From positions 42,123 to 106,122 of the forward strand of contig LUCH01000048.1 in NCBI GenBank assembly GCA_013368495.1: 64,000 nt of DNA, in the 5' to 3' direction. This DNA comes from Paragonimus heterotremus (taxonomy: Eukaryota > Platyhelminthes > Trematoda > Plagiorchiida > Troglotrematidae). The notes below the pieces were generated by a model, which saw only the letters and a list, made by a program, of their open reading frames with translations, was not told where the DNA came from and searched no databases. The translations under genes were made by a program, and so were the position numbers. Positions 24,301 through 33,200 of the stretch are shown piece by piece (within the stretch, counting starts at the first letter, position 1; the number at the start of each line of letters is the position of its first letter).

Positions 24301-26134
24301 TAGTCATGATGTGGTATTACGTCTATCCTCGGACTCGTACATAGTACCACCAACGCTACTACCACTTATAGTGATAATAATGTGTCGACCAATGATCTTG
24401 GGCGCACACACACACAATGAAAGGGATACAGTTGGTCCTGAAAGTCCCTTACTTGGTTACAACTGACATCCACAACTGCGGATGTCTGTGTGCATCCAGA
24501 TTATGTGCCACACTGTAGAGGTTCACTGTCAACTTATCGCACTTCGAGGGAGCAAATGGCACACCGATTTGTAGTCTTACTTAGAGTCAGCTAGTTAGAT
24601 AGAATGACACAATGAGCATCGTAGGTCATCACAGATCCGTTTTTGCAATCAGAATTCATTAGCAAACACCGGAACTATAGAACTGTTTTGGTCAACATTG
24701 TTTGTCAGCAACTATCATCTTGTCAAACATCTAGTCGAGCATCTTGAGCATCACAACTTCTACAAAAATTAGTTGCAAGAAGGAACGGATTGACAAGCAA
24801 GACAAATCACTAGGATACAATGGGTTCACTATTTGTAATTGTAATAAAATTCAGGCACGAACAGACTGGAATATATTTGATCGAACAGCAGCTGGCAAAT
24901 TTTCTCAAACCCCTGAAACAATAAGACGCAATACATAGACAGCGTTTGGCCGTTTACCGTTTCGGTCAGTATTGTTTATCGGTGAAGTTTCTTAGAACTT
25001 CACGTTGAAATAAGATATCCCTTACTATTTGTATTTAGTTGTTTTCAGTAACCAAATTTAACTGGTTGGTCAGAAAATGTTTGCTGACAAACAATGTTGA
25101 CCAAAACAGTAATGGTGTTATCCATCATCAGTTCTACAGTTCCGGTGTTTGCTAATGCATTCTGTTTACAAAAACGTATCTGGGATGACCTGCGATGCTC
25201 ATTGTGTCATTCTATCTAACTAGCTGACTCCAAGTAAGACTACAAATCGGTGGGTCATTTGCTTCCTCGAATTGTGATAAGCTGACAGTGAGCCTTTACA
25301 ATCTGGCACATACTCTTGATGCACACAGACATCCGCAGTTATGGGTTTTAGTTATAACCAAGGGATGGATTTGCAGTACAATTTTGAGGTCATGAGAATG
25401 ACAGGCTGCATTCAATCCAAAGATACACCTTTAGCCCACTGTACGTTTATGTGGTTTTCGAAGAACGTATACGTGATGTGAAGCTGAATGTGCGATACCA
25501 CGGATTAAGATGACCCCATAGTGTGACATATTTGACTTTTACTGGGTAGTTTTGTGGCTCATTCATAGTTCGCACAACTTGCTATGCTAGCGGGTTTGTT
25601 TTTTTCTGCCTCTGGAGCACCCGGACTAACAAAACAGCGGGCTACTCCATATTTGATGTATCTTGCAGAGCCATGTTATACTGCGTGTAAAGTCTACACA
25701 ACTGTTCAATCATCGTGCGATCATGAAACTTATTTACGTAGTTATTAAGTGTAATTAATTACGTCATCCAGGCGCGTTCGAGGTTGGCAGAATTTTTGCA
25801 TACGTTTTGGAATTTAAAAAATCCATTCAGCTTATCCGAAGAACTGCTATTAATATGAAGTTACACTACAACCGCATAACATTTTTCAGAACCAATCCTT
25901 CGATTAGGTACTACCGATTTGTCTAGGTGTACTCAGTTGAGAATGTATCGTAATTCTAACCGGACTCAGGAGTACTATATATACATTCATGTTTTTTCCC
26001 TCGTTTACGCACTCCCTTTCTATCAGTTACGTTTGATATTCTTCAAAGCACTCGCTTTTGACTTTGTGGGAACCTGGTTGATCGATCGTCTACTGGTGTT
26101 GGTTTTTGGTCGTGTCCAAAAGAAGCCGTTGTGA
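1190..26134 (+). CDS. ATP13A1: P5A-type ATPase (ATP13A1/Spf1 family), C-terminal part, six exons; 5' end outside window
   Basis: This is the 3' part of an endoplasmic-reticulum P5A ATPase, a family reported to extract mis-inserted transmembrane segments and linked to manganese handling. Six exons total 968 nt. After two bases that finish a split codon they read 322 codons, the last a stop, and all exon phases agree (1, 0, 2, 0, 0). The reading runs from the end of the P domain (GVALL) through an insert, the family motif DASIAAPF, M5 (IIKQGRCTLVTTLQM), M6 ending FLFISRSK, M7 after IFNLYT, M8 (FEPSILNTVVYL), NYKGYPFMEPLTQNKP before M9, and M10 with a short basic tail. I recognise these motifs from animal ATP13A1. 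The DKTGT phosphorylation site and A and N domains lie left of base 1. Introns 4 and 5 are 11.8 and 8.2 kb. I see no truncation or frameshift, so the gene looks functional. Family assignment is very secure; biochemical function is inferred from the family. Confidence 0.94.
1463..2907 (+). other. ATP13A1 intron A (1,445 bp)
   Basis: This is a GT-AG intron (GTAAGT to TTCTTCAG) in phase 1, T-rich. I recognise no repeat family or other gene in it. Confidence 0.88.
2908..3104 (+). CDS. ATP13A1: ATP13A1 exon B: transmembrane helices M5 and M6
   Basis: The acceptor is TATTTCTTCAG. The first two bases complete a valine codon with the last base of exon A, followed by CHIIKQGRCTLVTTLQMYKI, which is highly conserved in ATP13A1. 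The hydrophobic run after KI is M5. A short loop with TSDAQ precedes M6, which ends FLFISRSK. The frame must end at the AAG codon 3102-3104 to join exon C in phase 0, and the intron then starts with GC instead of GT. Confidence 0.94.
3105..3660 (+). other. ATP13A1 intron B (556 bp), probable GC-AG intron
   Basis: The only junction that joins the two conserved exons in frame is AAAG|GCTAGT at the 5' side and TTATCACAG at the 3' side. This is a GC-AG intron with a good extended match to the donor consensus. The nearest GT, four bases downstream, would add four bases and shift the frame. The rest of the intron is T-rich and has no recognised content. Confidence 0.8.
3661..3803 (+). CDS. ATP13A1: ATP13A1 exon C: transmembrane helix M7
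   Basis: The exon begins PLKTLSKERPIPNIFNLYT, the conserved cytosolic loop between M6 and M7, and continues directly from SRSK of exon B. Helix M7 follows (about 20 hydrophobic residues around TLLTVTLQFLVHFSVLYTL), then a short acidic loop ending MPV. The donor is CAA|GTAAGT, and the exon ends after two bases of a lysine codon. Confidence 0.94.
3804..5768 (+). other. ATP13A1 intron C (1,965 bp)
   Basis: This is a GT-AG intron, phase 2, with donor GTAAGT and acceptor TTCATTCAG. No gene, RNA or mobile element was recognised. The open frames on both strands are short and unlike known proteins. Confidence 0.87.
5769..5853 (+). CDS. ATP13A1: ATP13A1 exon D: first half of M8
   Basis: This is a short exon (85 nt). 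Its first base completes the lysine codon from exon C, followed by DVDFIDVHAEFEPSILNTVV and a hydrophobic run ending TGMQ. In animal ATP13A1 the matching segment also has an acidic stretch, then FEPS and the M8 helix. The donor is CAG|GTAAGC, phase 0. It is too short and methionine-poor to stand out as an open frame and was found by homology and splice sites. Confidence 0.92.
6230..6333. repeat. Perfect 35-bp inverted repeat around a (TA)n loop
   Basis: The left arm (6230-6264) and right arm (6299-6333) are exact reverse complements over 35 bases. They are separated by a TA microsatellite, and a second TA run (6335-6352) follows. RNA from either strand could form a long hairpin. The perfection of the arms suggests a recent event such as template switching at the TA tract, or a very young foldback sequence. 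No protein is encoded. Confidence 0.95.
6266..6352. repeat. TA microsatellites flanking the right hairpin arm
   Basis: There is an uninterrupted TA run at about 6266-6298 and another at about 6335-6352, on either side of the right arm of the inverted repeat. Confidence 0.9.
6891..6969. repeat. Near-perfect 35-bp inverted repeat with an 8-base loop
   Basis: Arms 6891-6925 and about 6934-6968 are reverse complements with one mismatch in 35 positions (a C/T difference), and the loop is CATCATCA. The predicted RNA hairpin has the size of a microRNA precursor, but the near-perfect stem looks more like a foldback duplication or short-interfering RNA source. It lies about 560 bp from the other perfect hairpin in the same intron. 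Confidence 0.93.
7010..9420. other. GC-richer, repeat-like block of unknown family
   Basis: Base composition changes here to a more balanced, GC-richer sequence than the surrounding T-rich intron, which suggests inserted DNA. It has several open frames without known relatives: 145 codons at 7374-7811 (+), and a frame from about 7851 to 8085 (+) with an acidic EADDDDW segment. A short hairpin (CCTTGAATGG/CCATTCAAGG) lies near 8763-8789, and an AATAAA lies on the minus strand near 9030. I cannot assign a class. A minus-strand mobile element 3' region is one possibility. No terminal repeats were found. Confidence 0.4.
11239..11258. repeat. (GT)n microsatellite
   Basis: This is a pure GT/TG run of about 20 bases. 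It is flanked by a short imperfect inverted pair (GCTAAAAG-CAG to the left, CTGCACTTTTAGC to the right). Confidence 0.9.
13330..14610 (-). pseudogene. Integrase remnant of the Ty3/gypsy element
   Basis: The N-terminal zinc-binding region (about 14100-14260) keeps GHPSTSRMKANGRSYAYWP, but the C-x-x-C pair expected about 20 residues later is lost. The catalytic core starts at RIHDEFACPINRISHLVLAD (about 13990-14050). A later piece at 13658-13876 contains EKMLQQFLFVYRMTPN, the usual end of the core. The C-terminal tail with VRHCNRL is visible at about 13390-13440. Several frameshifts separate the pieces. Confidence 0.8.
14640..14975 (-). pseudogene. RNase H domain remnant of the Ty3/gypsy element
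   Basis: This is an open stretch of 111 codons with LPIVVVAGASNYGVSAVVLH, where the usual catalytic D of the DAS motif is replaced by G. It continues with ENYGQIEKEALVLVSAAKRF (the Y-x-x-x-E-K-E-A-L motif) and ILITDHKALQPIF (the TDHKAL motif, with its catalytic D). Order and spacing match Ty3/gypsy RNase H. Loss of the first catalytic residue is a sign of decay. Confidence 0.88.
15030..15850 (-). pseudogene. Reverse transcriptase remnant of the Ty3/gypsy element
   Basis: The longest intact piece is 132 codons (15284-15682). It contains the palm strand FIKLDLVDAYLQ, the FQYTRLSFGI motif, FKQMTDRLL, and the catalytic YLDD box at about 15320-15331. A stop follows at 15284-15286, after which similarity continues in the same frame and then shifts frame. 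The downstream piece at 15039-15221 carries the KYLGFIF and ENIRTIQYM connection motifs. An upstream fingers region with further stops lies at about 15690-15850. Confidence 0.9.
15940..16170 (-). pseudogene. Aspartic protease remnant of the Ty3/gypsy element
   Basis: In minus-strand translation a short segment reads FVSILINGFLVGL, then a stop, then LDTVLDITIIS. This matches the retropepsin pattern, in which a hydrophobic strand precedes the catalytic D-T-(G/A). The third position is V here, which would not be expected in an active enzyme. The in-frame stop just before it also disables the copy. Confidence 0.65.
16249..17110 (-). pseudogene. Gag remnant of the Ty3/gypsy element
   Basis: The start (right end) has a coiled-coil-like LLEQQCKLIEALTDRL followed by a proline/alanine spacer. 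A capsid-like region follows with RGYEDL and FSKKPCDSHFEEMIE, broken by at least three stops. The LTTECHRLINLKYDAAM segment (about 16485-16540) is typical of invertebrate gypsy Gag ends. A zinc-knuckle-like part (about 16270-16400) keeps CPQCG but is degenerate. The product would have been the structural particle protein. It is clearly non-functional here. Confidence 0.82.
17686..17847 (+). CDS. ATP13A1: ATP13A1 exon E: second half of M8, signature loop and M9
   Basis: The acceptor is ACTTCTTTTCAG and the donor is CAG|GTGAGA, phase 0 at both ends (54 codons). It begins VSTIAVNYKGYPFMEPLTQN, continuing M8. The NYKGxPFMExLxxNKP loop is the most diagnostic C-terminal signature of ATP13A1. M9 follows (PIVISLSVATGGVILLALGAF), then a lumenal segment ending LDPQ. 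Reading on into the intron would add 14 residues and stop at 17890-17892. Confidence 0.96.
17848..26026 (+). other. ATP13A1 intron E (8.2 kb)
   Basis: This is a GT-AG intron (GTGAGA to CCTTTCTATCAG), phase 0, before the last exon. It is T-rich. A foldback element sits at 24446-25365, about 660 bp before the acceptor. Open frames of up to 147 codons (18169-18612) lack recognisable similarity and splice context, so I treat them as chance. From about 18.6 to 24.4 kb I see nothing identifiable. Confidence 0.88.
24446..25365. mobile_element. Foldback (long inverted-repeat) element, about 920 bp
   Basis: The left arm (24446-24711) is the reverse complement of the right arm (25082-25365) along its whole length, with scattered substitutions and one extra stretch of about 21 bases in the right arm. 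The outer ends are TCCCTT and AAGGGA. The 370-bp middle has no transposase-like frame. The shape fits a non-autonomous DNA transposon or foldback element. I could not see a clear target-site duplication. In the nascent ATP13A1 transcript the arms could pair into a hairpin of about 260 bp. Confidence 0.85.
26027..26134 (+). CDS. ATP13A1: ATP13A1 last exon: helix M10 and C-terminus
   Basis: The acceptor CCCTTTCTATCAG leads directly into LRLIFFKALAFDFVGTWLID and then RLLVLVFGRVQKKPL with a TGA stop (26132-26134). Animal ATP13A1 ends in the same way: a hydrophobic M10 with a central D-F, a D-R pair at its end, and a short basic tail. Phase 0 matches exon E exactly. No methionine is near, so the exon shows up only by homology. 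Confidence 0.9.
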   Translation, partial: LRLIFFKALAFDFVGTWLIDRLLVLVFGRVQKKPL

Positions 26135-27245
26135 TACACTGTCTGCGGGCCAAATATTTTCTGTTTGTTCACTCTGTCATTGTTTTCCATCTTGACATTC
26201 CCGCCGGTATGGAACCATTTCATTTTGTTCTTCGTTTGAGGATTCCAAGACTGCGGTATGTGAGATACCTGTCTACTGGTCCTTTCTATGTACACAGTTT
26301 CCATCATTCATCTCTTGCCCTGTTTCTTTTTCTCTTATCTTTTGGGGTTATTTTTTGAACCCACTTGTTTGCAGTCATCCATCGTTTAATGTCGGTTGCT
26401 TGTGTATGTGTATGGATGCATATTTCTGCACTTGTATGTACGTAAATTTGTTAGTGTGTACTCAAACTATCCCAGTGTTCATTACCTATTGGTGAAAATC
26501 TGGTCTTCGTTTTCTACCCAGCCATCGAATTTCGTCTCTCTTGTGCACCTCCACCTGTTCTGCTTCAGCCATGCTCACGTGTATCTGCTCCTGATTCCAG
26601 CTTATGGCAGTCTCCGTGGTGCCATGTGCTGGCTGTTTGAGACCGGATCGGTCACTCGTTCGGGCGTGATGCCACAGACTACTCGTTTTATGCTACTTCT
26701 CACACGCGTAATGAGCAGTACTACATGTTGTACAAAGTAGCTTGTTAGGTCTGGCAATGGATCATACAACTGATAAAAATTTGAAGCGGCAAAGCCAGAA
26801 TCAATGCATTATAATGGTACCTGGCGTGTTACTCGCTATAGAGGCTGGGGACAGATCAAAGAATTGATTGCGTGCATTAGGTTACAGTGTGACATGAGAT
26901 GAATTATGGCTTGTCGTCCGATTTCATGTGTAAGAAGACTTGCCGTTGTGAATGCAATTTTCACAACTGGGTACTTATAATCGTTCGATTGTCACTCGGC
27001 AAACTGTTCAGTATTTCAGATTTGGAGCGGAAACAATTACAAACAGTGTTAACGTTGGCTACATACTCTGTTTCTGTCAGTACGTTTGAACCAGCTAGTA
27101 GGTGTCCGTTGGTCCGAGCAAGCTCTTCTGACGCTTCGGTTTCTTGTATGTCCGTTTCAATTCTTATGGTTCAAATAGGCATAGAGTGAAGCGTTTGAGG
27201 GAGTGATCGAGTGAGAAATGCAATAAACTGGTTAATCTGACCGGG
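26135..27245 (+). other. Probable 3' untranslated region of ATP13A1
   Basis: T-rich sequence follows the stop. The first canonical AATAAA I see downstream is at 27222-27227. If it is used, the untranslated region is about 1.1 kb. Other weaker signals could be used instead, so the end is uncertain. The 114-codon frame at 26396-26740 is not recognisable. Confidence 0.4.
27222..27227 (+). terminator. Candidate polyadenylation signal for ATP13A1
   Basis: This is an AATAAA hexamer 1.09 kb after the stop codon, followed within about 40 bases by G/T-rich sequence. It is positional evidence only. Confidence 0.35.
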
Positions 27246-30200
27246 CGGTTATTTCCAGGCTGTTTTGCATAAACATTTCAGTCGAAAACATTGATTCCCG
27301 AAGGAGTTAAACTTATCTATAGTTTACAATGAGATTATTTTATGACCTATACTACTCGGTTTTCGCGTTTGTTTTCTGTTGGATGCGCTGTGCAACTGAC
27401 TCGTAATTGGCATTGAACTACTAACTCGATTTCGACAGTTACTTTGTCTCTGTGGTGTCGATTTACACCACTCAACTAGACTTGCGTTCGAGCCAAACGT
27501 TTCTTTCGGTGGCGTTATCAAACTTGATTCTCAAGTTTCAAACCTTGAATTAAAAAAATATTAACATTTCCGATCGAACTCTGGAAGTATTCCATTATAC
27601 ACCCCAAAATCCAGTGACTTATTTAAGATCTGCCCAATCTTTTGTTGAATTTTCAACGTTCCGTTAACGTTGTTTCTTGTCATATCTGGGTTCCATTCTA
27701 AGGCCTCTGTGCTTTGGTGACTGGAATCGGTGACCGCATGATTAAAGTGCCCTGGACTAGAGGGTAACAGATTGACGAGTTGTCTATGGATGACGCAACA
27801 AGTGGGTCTGGGTTTCAGCTAGATTCCACCCGTGACTGACGTTCGGTGGATGACGGCGGTAGTTGAGCAAGTTACGGCTTCTTTTACAGAATTATAAAAT
27901 ATGAGACGTCTGATGTGCAATGACTTGTGGGGGCCTCCAGGACAACCCGTCAGAAATACCCGGGTGTTTAATGTGGTCACAAATACCCCGGTTATCATCT
28001 TTGTTCGGATTGGTGAAATCTGTCATGTTATTGGTTTTCAGAACTGCATGTCTGATAGGTAAGGTCTGTAGAGATAGGCGCTGTAATTTTTATACATAAG
28101 CGGTGTGCATCTTGAGGACCGGTTTTCTGGTACTAGCGGTCATTCCGATCTGTTTCCCAAGGTTTCAAGAAGAGTTAGTTTTGCGAGAGTCACGGACACT
28201 GATGTCACTGGTGCTTACTCATGTTGCAATGTTAAATGTTGCAGACGGTTATTGATCCATGTTTCGGGATTTTGTTGCAACGATCGCACTCATTTCTTAT
28301 GTTTGTTGATGGTCTGTTCAATGTGCGATCAGGGATAACCGATTTGGGGGTATTTCAACGTTGCTGTGGGAGAGTGGAAGCTTCCCACCTAACCGGTAAA
28401 CTTGGCATTCCAAGGCAATGACCACTGAAACAACACGTGAATAGTTTTGCTGTTCATTTAGTAGTAGGCTAGATTGGAGTGTAGCTTTAACATGGCAGTG
28501 GGAGCACCGGAATCTGGATGCCCTTTCAATACTGGTTAATATTTACGTAGGGTTGACTACGTGTGGGGTTTTCGTAAACATTGGAGACAAGTGTGATTGC
28601 TTGACTGATCTTAGCTGGTATTCGCATGTGAAGGGGGCAGTTTAAAATCCAGGTGATCGAACCCCCTTCATAGTTGACTGTCCATTTTATGCAATCCCGG
28701 GTTGAGTGTGGTGCTATTTTATTTGGCGAGGGAGAAGGAACTTCGCTATGTCTGGATGGGTTACGTCTGAGGTGCGTGGTGTCTGAGAGGAAATATTTAG
28801 GTGAAACAGACGTCACATTTTTATATGCCATATGGAAACAATTGTCATAAGGCGGCACGGGTGGGCTTTTAAACGATGTGAACAGACGACAGTTATACGG
28901 ATATTCAGACACATTGTGGACTGTCACCACTGTTGGTAGGGAGCCGATCTGAACGATGCGTGTGTTAGCACTACTGGCAACGCAGACGTTCTATGCAAAA
29001 TATGAACTTACTGGTGTGAGGTTTTTATTTTAGATAATGCGTCCTAGCTGTGCGAATCGACATGGTATCAGGGTAAGTGAATTGAATTTATTAAGGTAAC
29101 CAGCTAGTGAAATATACTCTAATTAATGTTGGTATGCATGATCGGGTGTGCGGCAAACGTTCTATGGAGAAAAATTTCCCTGTATTTTCGACAGAAAGCG
29201 TGTTAGAAAAGTTACTCGTTGACTTCCCTAGTATCGTGGGGGTGGTAGACAACTCTCATACGTTCGTCCGAATAAAACTTGGGATCGGCTAGGGACTAGA
29301 TGGAAAATGGAGCCCTTCCGGCCCTGAACCTTGCTTCAGAAGATCGGGCCAAATGGTTTGGGTCGCTGGGTTTCTGCGCTCACCAGCACTACAGTGATTA
29401 TCGATCGAGAGTTGAATCAATTCTGATGGTTGCAATCTCCCATAAAGAGTCCGAAATGTCCCCCAGGGAATTACACGTGAATCACTAACCAGACAGGCTC
29501 AGAAGAACGGTATCGGTCTTTGAACCCTATTATTTCAGCAGGGGCTAAAGGTGAAAGACATTATTGTAACTTGTCAATCAGTGTAACGGTTGAGTACAGC
29601 AGCCAAGATGGCGTCGGTTTCGATCGTTTTGATAAAATCAACTTCGTAGTCGGAAGTCTAAGCTAGTCGGTTTATTAAACGCTGTTTCATTTTTGGTGTG
29701 TAGACTCTATTGTTTGAAAACATAAAAAATGAACGAGGAGAAACTACGAAAATAAGAGTAAGGGCTTGCTGAAGGACAACAGCGGTTAGACTCTAACTCC
29801 GAGAACACCCTGCTCTGTATCGAAATTTCTTGTATTTAATCAGTTTCCTTGTGAACTTGAGATACGAAATGAATTCTGTGCTTATCTTTGGAGTGGACGC
29901 ACAAAATGTGATAGACTTGTAAACGAATTGTTATGTTAGTGTGGGACGCATCGTCCGCAGATATGATGGCGAATTTGGGGAGAACTGGAGTATCTAGAGG
30001 TGTGGCAATGTGAATGTGTAAAAAAACGGACATTTTAATGCAGTGTAGTTGATGTGGCGATGTTGTTTCAGTCTGTTTTGACCAGTTTGCTCTGTGTGTT
30101 GTGAAAAGTTGTGCACACATCTTGTACAGTACAGTTCTCCATGTAGGATATTCGTTTCTTAATCGATGAACATCGTATGCTGAAGTTTATTAGATTTTGT

Positions 30201-33200
30201 TTTACGGCTTGTCTTTTTTCAATGAGAGATGGTTTGCCGGCTTGAGTCAGTGGACTTTTTACATGCAACTTGCGACGGTGCAAACGTTTAGCAAAGCAAA
30301 AGGAAGTGTTCACCACCACGCAAATCAACCGGAATTAATGTTAGCTTCTTTCGGTTAGACTTTTCCATCTTACTCTCGATCCGGTCTTCAAAGATTTCCA
30401 CTCGGTTGATATTTGCCTTTAAATCTACCTGGTAATTATATCAGCGGTTGCGCATAACCACTTTTAAAGATTTGTTCTGAACTTGCCACAAGCTTGGTCA
30501 TTCTGCTGCCCGAAATGTCATCTTGCCACACCCACAAGTTATTGTCAGATTTCTCCTGTAACCGATTGATTGTTGGCTGATGATCACTAAGGTCTTAAAA
30601 TCTAAGGCCTTCCACTTCTACGTCTATCCCTAGTCTGCTCTGTTTCTCATTTGATGATGAGGTATGAAATTTGATTAGACTAGTAGACTGTGTAATGAGA
30701 TTTGACTGGAGCAGTCTCCTGATTGAAGAAGATTGAGTTGATCGGAGCTTATGCGCAAGTTGCTGCAAGCGGACGTGTAATCGATCGACGCTAATCAACC
30801 AGAAATGTTGACCAGCTGCTACACTATTTGTATTCCCCAATGAAAGGAGTGCTGTCTTTCCAACAAATTGAGATTGATTAGTACCGCTCAGAACTTTGTT
30901 CTGATTTTTTCGACTTTTGGCTGCTCACCGCGAGAAACCACATTTTTCAGACAATACATGTTTATACAACCGTTTTGGCACTGTAAAGGAGAAATCGTCA
31001 AATTGGTTGTAGTTTATCCAACGTAGACAACTTTTCATTCAACCGCGAACTGTGGACGTGTTCGAGCAAAACCATACATTTGAATTATGGCATATCGCTA
31101 ACATAAGTGTACATATTTAACTTACCGTATAATAGACGTAGATTGATGTGACATTGATGTGACATTTAAAGAATTCGAATGAGGTGAACTGCCAAAATGA
31201 TTTGATTTAAAAGTTGACTAATTCCAGTGGGGATGATGGATGCTTTAAGAAAAGGTGTACAACAAAACCGCCAGTCATGGGGCGTAATATCCAGCAAACG
31301 AGTGATTGTTCATCGGCTAGTAAACATACTGTTAGGGGACGAATTCATCAAAACAATCTAATATGGTCATCGGTGACGGCTGACGAAATCATTCGTCAAC
31401 AAAGCACTGGCGTGCAAGTCGAACCAACTAGGAAGGTGCTTGAAAGTGAGCGTGGGTGTCACGCTGGCCCGATGAACAAAACAGAACGCAACGGCTATGG
31501 AATTGGCCCTACTTGGCCACATAATCGCGAAGTGGTCTAAACAAGCGGACTGTGGTTCAACGAGTAAATGGCCATATATTTGGCAACTATTTCATGCTAT
31601 ATATTCACTCGCATTTCATTCATTCATCGAACTTGAAGTCGGCAATACAGTGTGTTTCCCCTCAGTCGTGTTCTTCCTGACTCCGCGCAAGTAGACTGGA
31701 TGAAGCTGCATAGCAGGGACCCAGGTATAGCATTCAAATCATAATAGAACGTTTGTCAAAGGAAAGGCACGTGACATCACATACTGATGTTGCAAAGTCT
31801 AACGACTATTGTAAAACATCTAGTTCTTTTACAGCGTTCATGGGATTATCAATTCACTATATTCCAAGCCTTCTGTGTTTTTTCTGTAGTTGTGACAGAA
31901 ACGGGGAAAGATTATGAAAACGTTAAATAGCTAACATTGTGTTTAATAAATGAATTGAACTTTTTCATAGTTACCGGCGGATTTTGCTTTATTGTACACG
32001 ATAGTATTGTGTAAACTAATGTATTCCAGCGTCTCCAAATTTTAAATCTTAAATCAACAAAACATCTGTCCGTTTCACAGTGCTTTTGAACTAAGAAACA
32101 ATAGGTATTTTAAAGCGTCGACTTATCGATAAAGTACAACTGATTTTATTCTATGGAAGTTCAAAATTTTAATGAACATTTTCAATTATGCAAGAAATCC
32201 ACAGGGAATTCCACATTATCCGTAATGTGTAAGTTGCAATGTGACATTTGTGCTTCTGGGTTATTCAGTGATTTCTGTCAAGGATGAATTCGCACCAACG
32301 AGATAACATGAATCCAAAAGTGAGTGGATACAACAGATTACGGAATGAAGTTGAATACATTTTCTATAGATTGGGGAGAATTGTCATAGTTGGTCGTTTA
32401 GAGCTTTCAGATGGTTTACCAACAAAACAATACAGATTTGACGTGATGATATGACAACCTTATCAAAATTGAAATTGCATGACGTTTGCGCAAAACCTAT
32501 TTTCAGTAAGTATGTATCCGGACTGTTTGAAATTGACCATTAGCTTACATAGATACGCTTAAAATGATTAGTTCTGTTTGACAACATATGAAAGATTATT
32601 CAACATATGACTAGAAAAGTCGTTTACATTTTGCAACATGACCGGTATTTGTCTTTGTATATTAAACTGTGTTCTATCTATCCACCGATGGATTTCAGTC
32701 CTATTCAGCCATCTGAGAACCAGTGCGTAGAATTTATAACTGGTTACATCAATACATATCTCATTCGGGACATTTTGAGAAAGGAGGATTAAAAGATGCA
32801 AAGCACGGTTCAGTGATGGAACTGAAGTAATTTCGTAAACGTACAACTGCGTCAGAATGAATAAGGGCCTTTTCTGAACTAACGTTATTACGTATCAGTA
32901 TCTGAAGCTAAATCGCATAAAACAACGTGAACAATAGTACACCAACCATCAACATTGCTGGAAATGGATCTACTTGGTTATGACGCCCAGAATTCATGTT
33001 CATTTTTGTAATTGGTAAGATAGTTTCCTGTAATCTCTCTTCTTTCTGAGTACTAAAAATGATTGACCTGCGAATTTAGCTTTGTCACTATGGACACTAC
33101 TAAGCCACAGCATTGAGTGACTCAACTGCCTTTTCTTGATAACCTCAGCTTCAGAGGTTGTCTACCCTACCTGCTTCAAAATTCACTTTTCCCTATATTT

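Noticed and set aside
28526..28930. 134-codon minus-strand frame
   Set aside because: No known relatives, no signal peptide or domain pattern, no splice signals that stand out.
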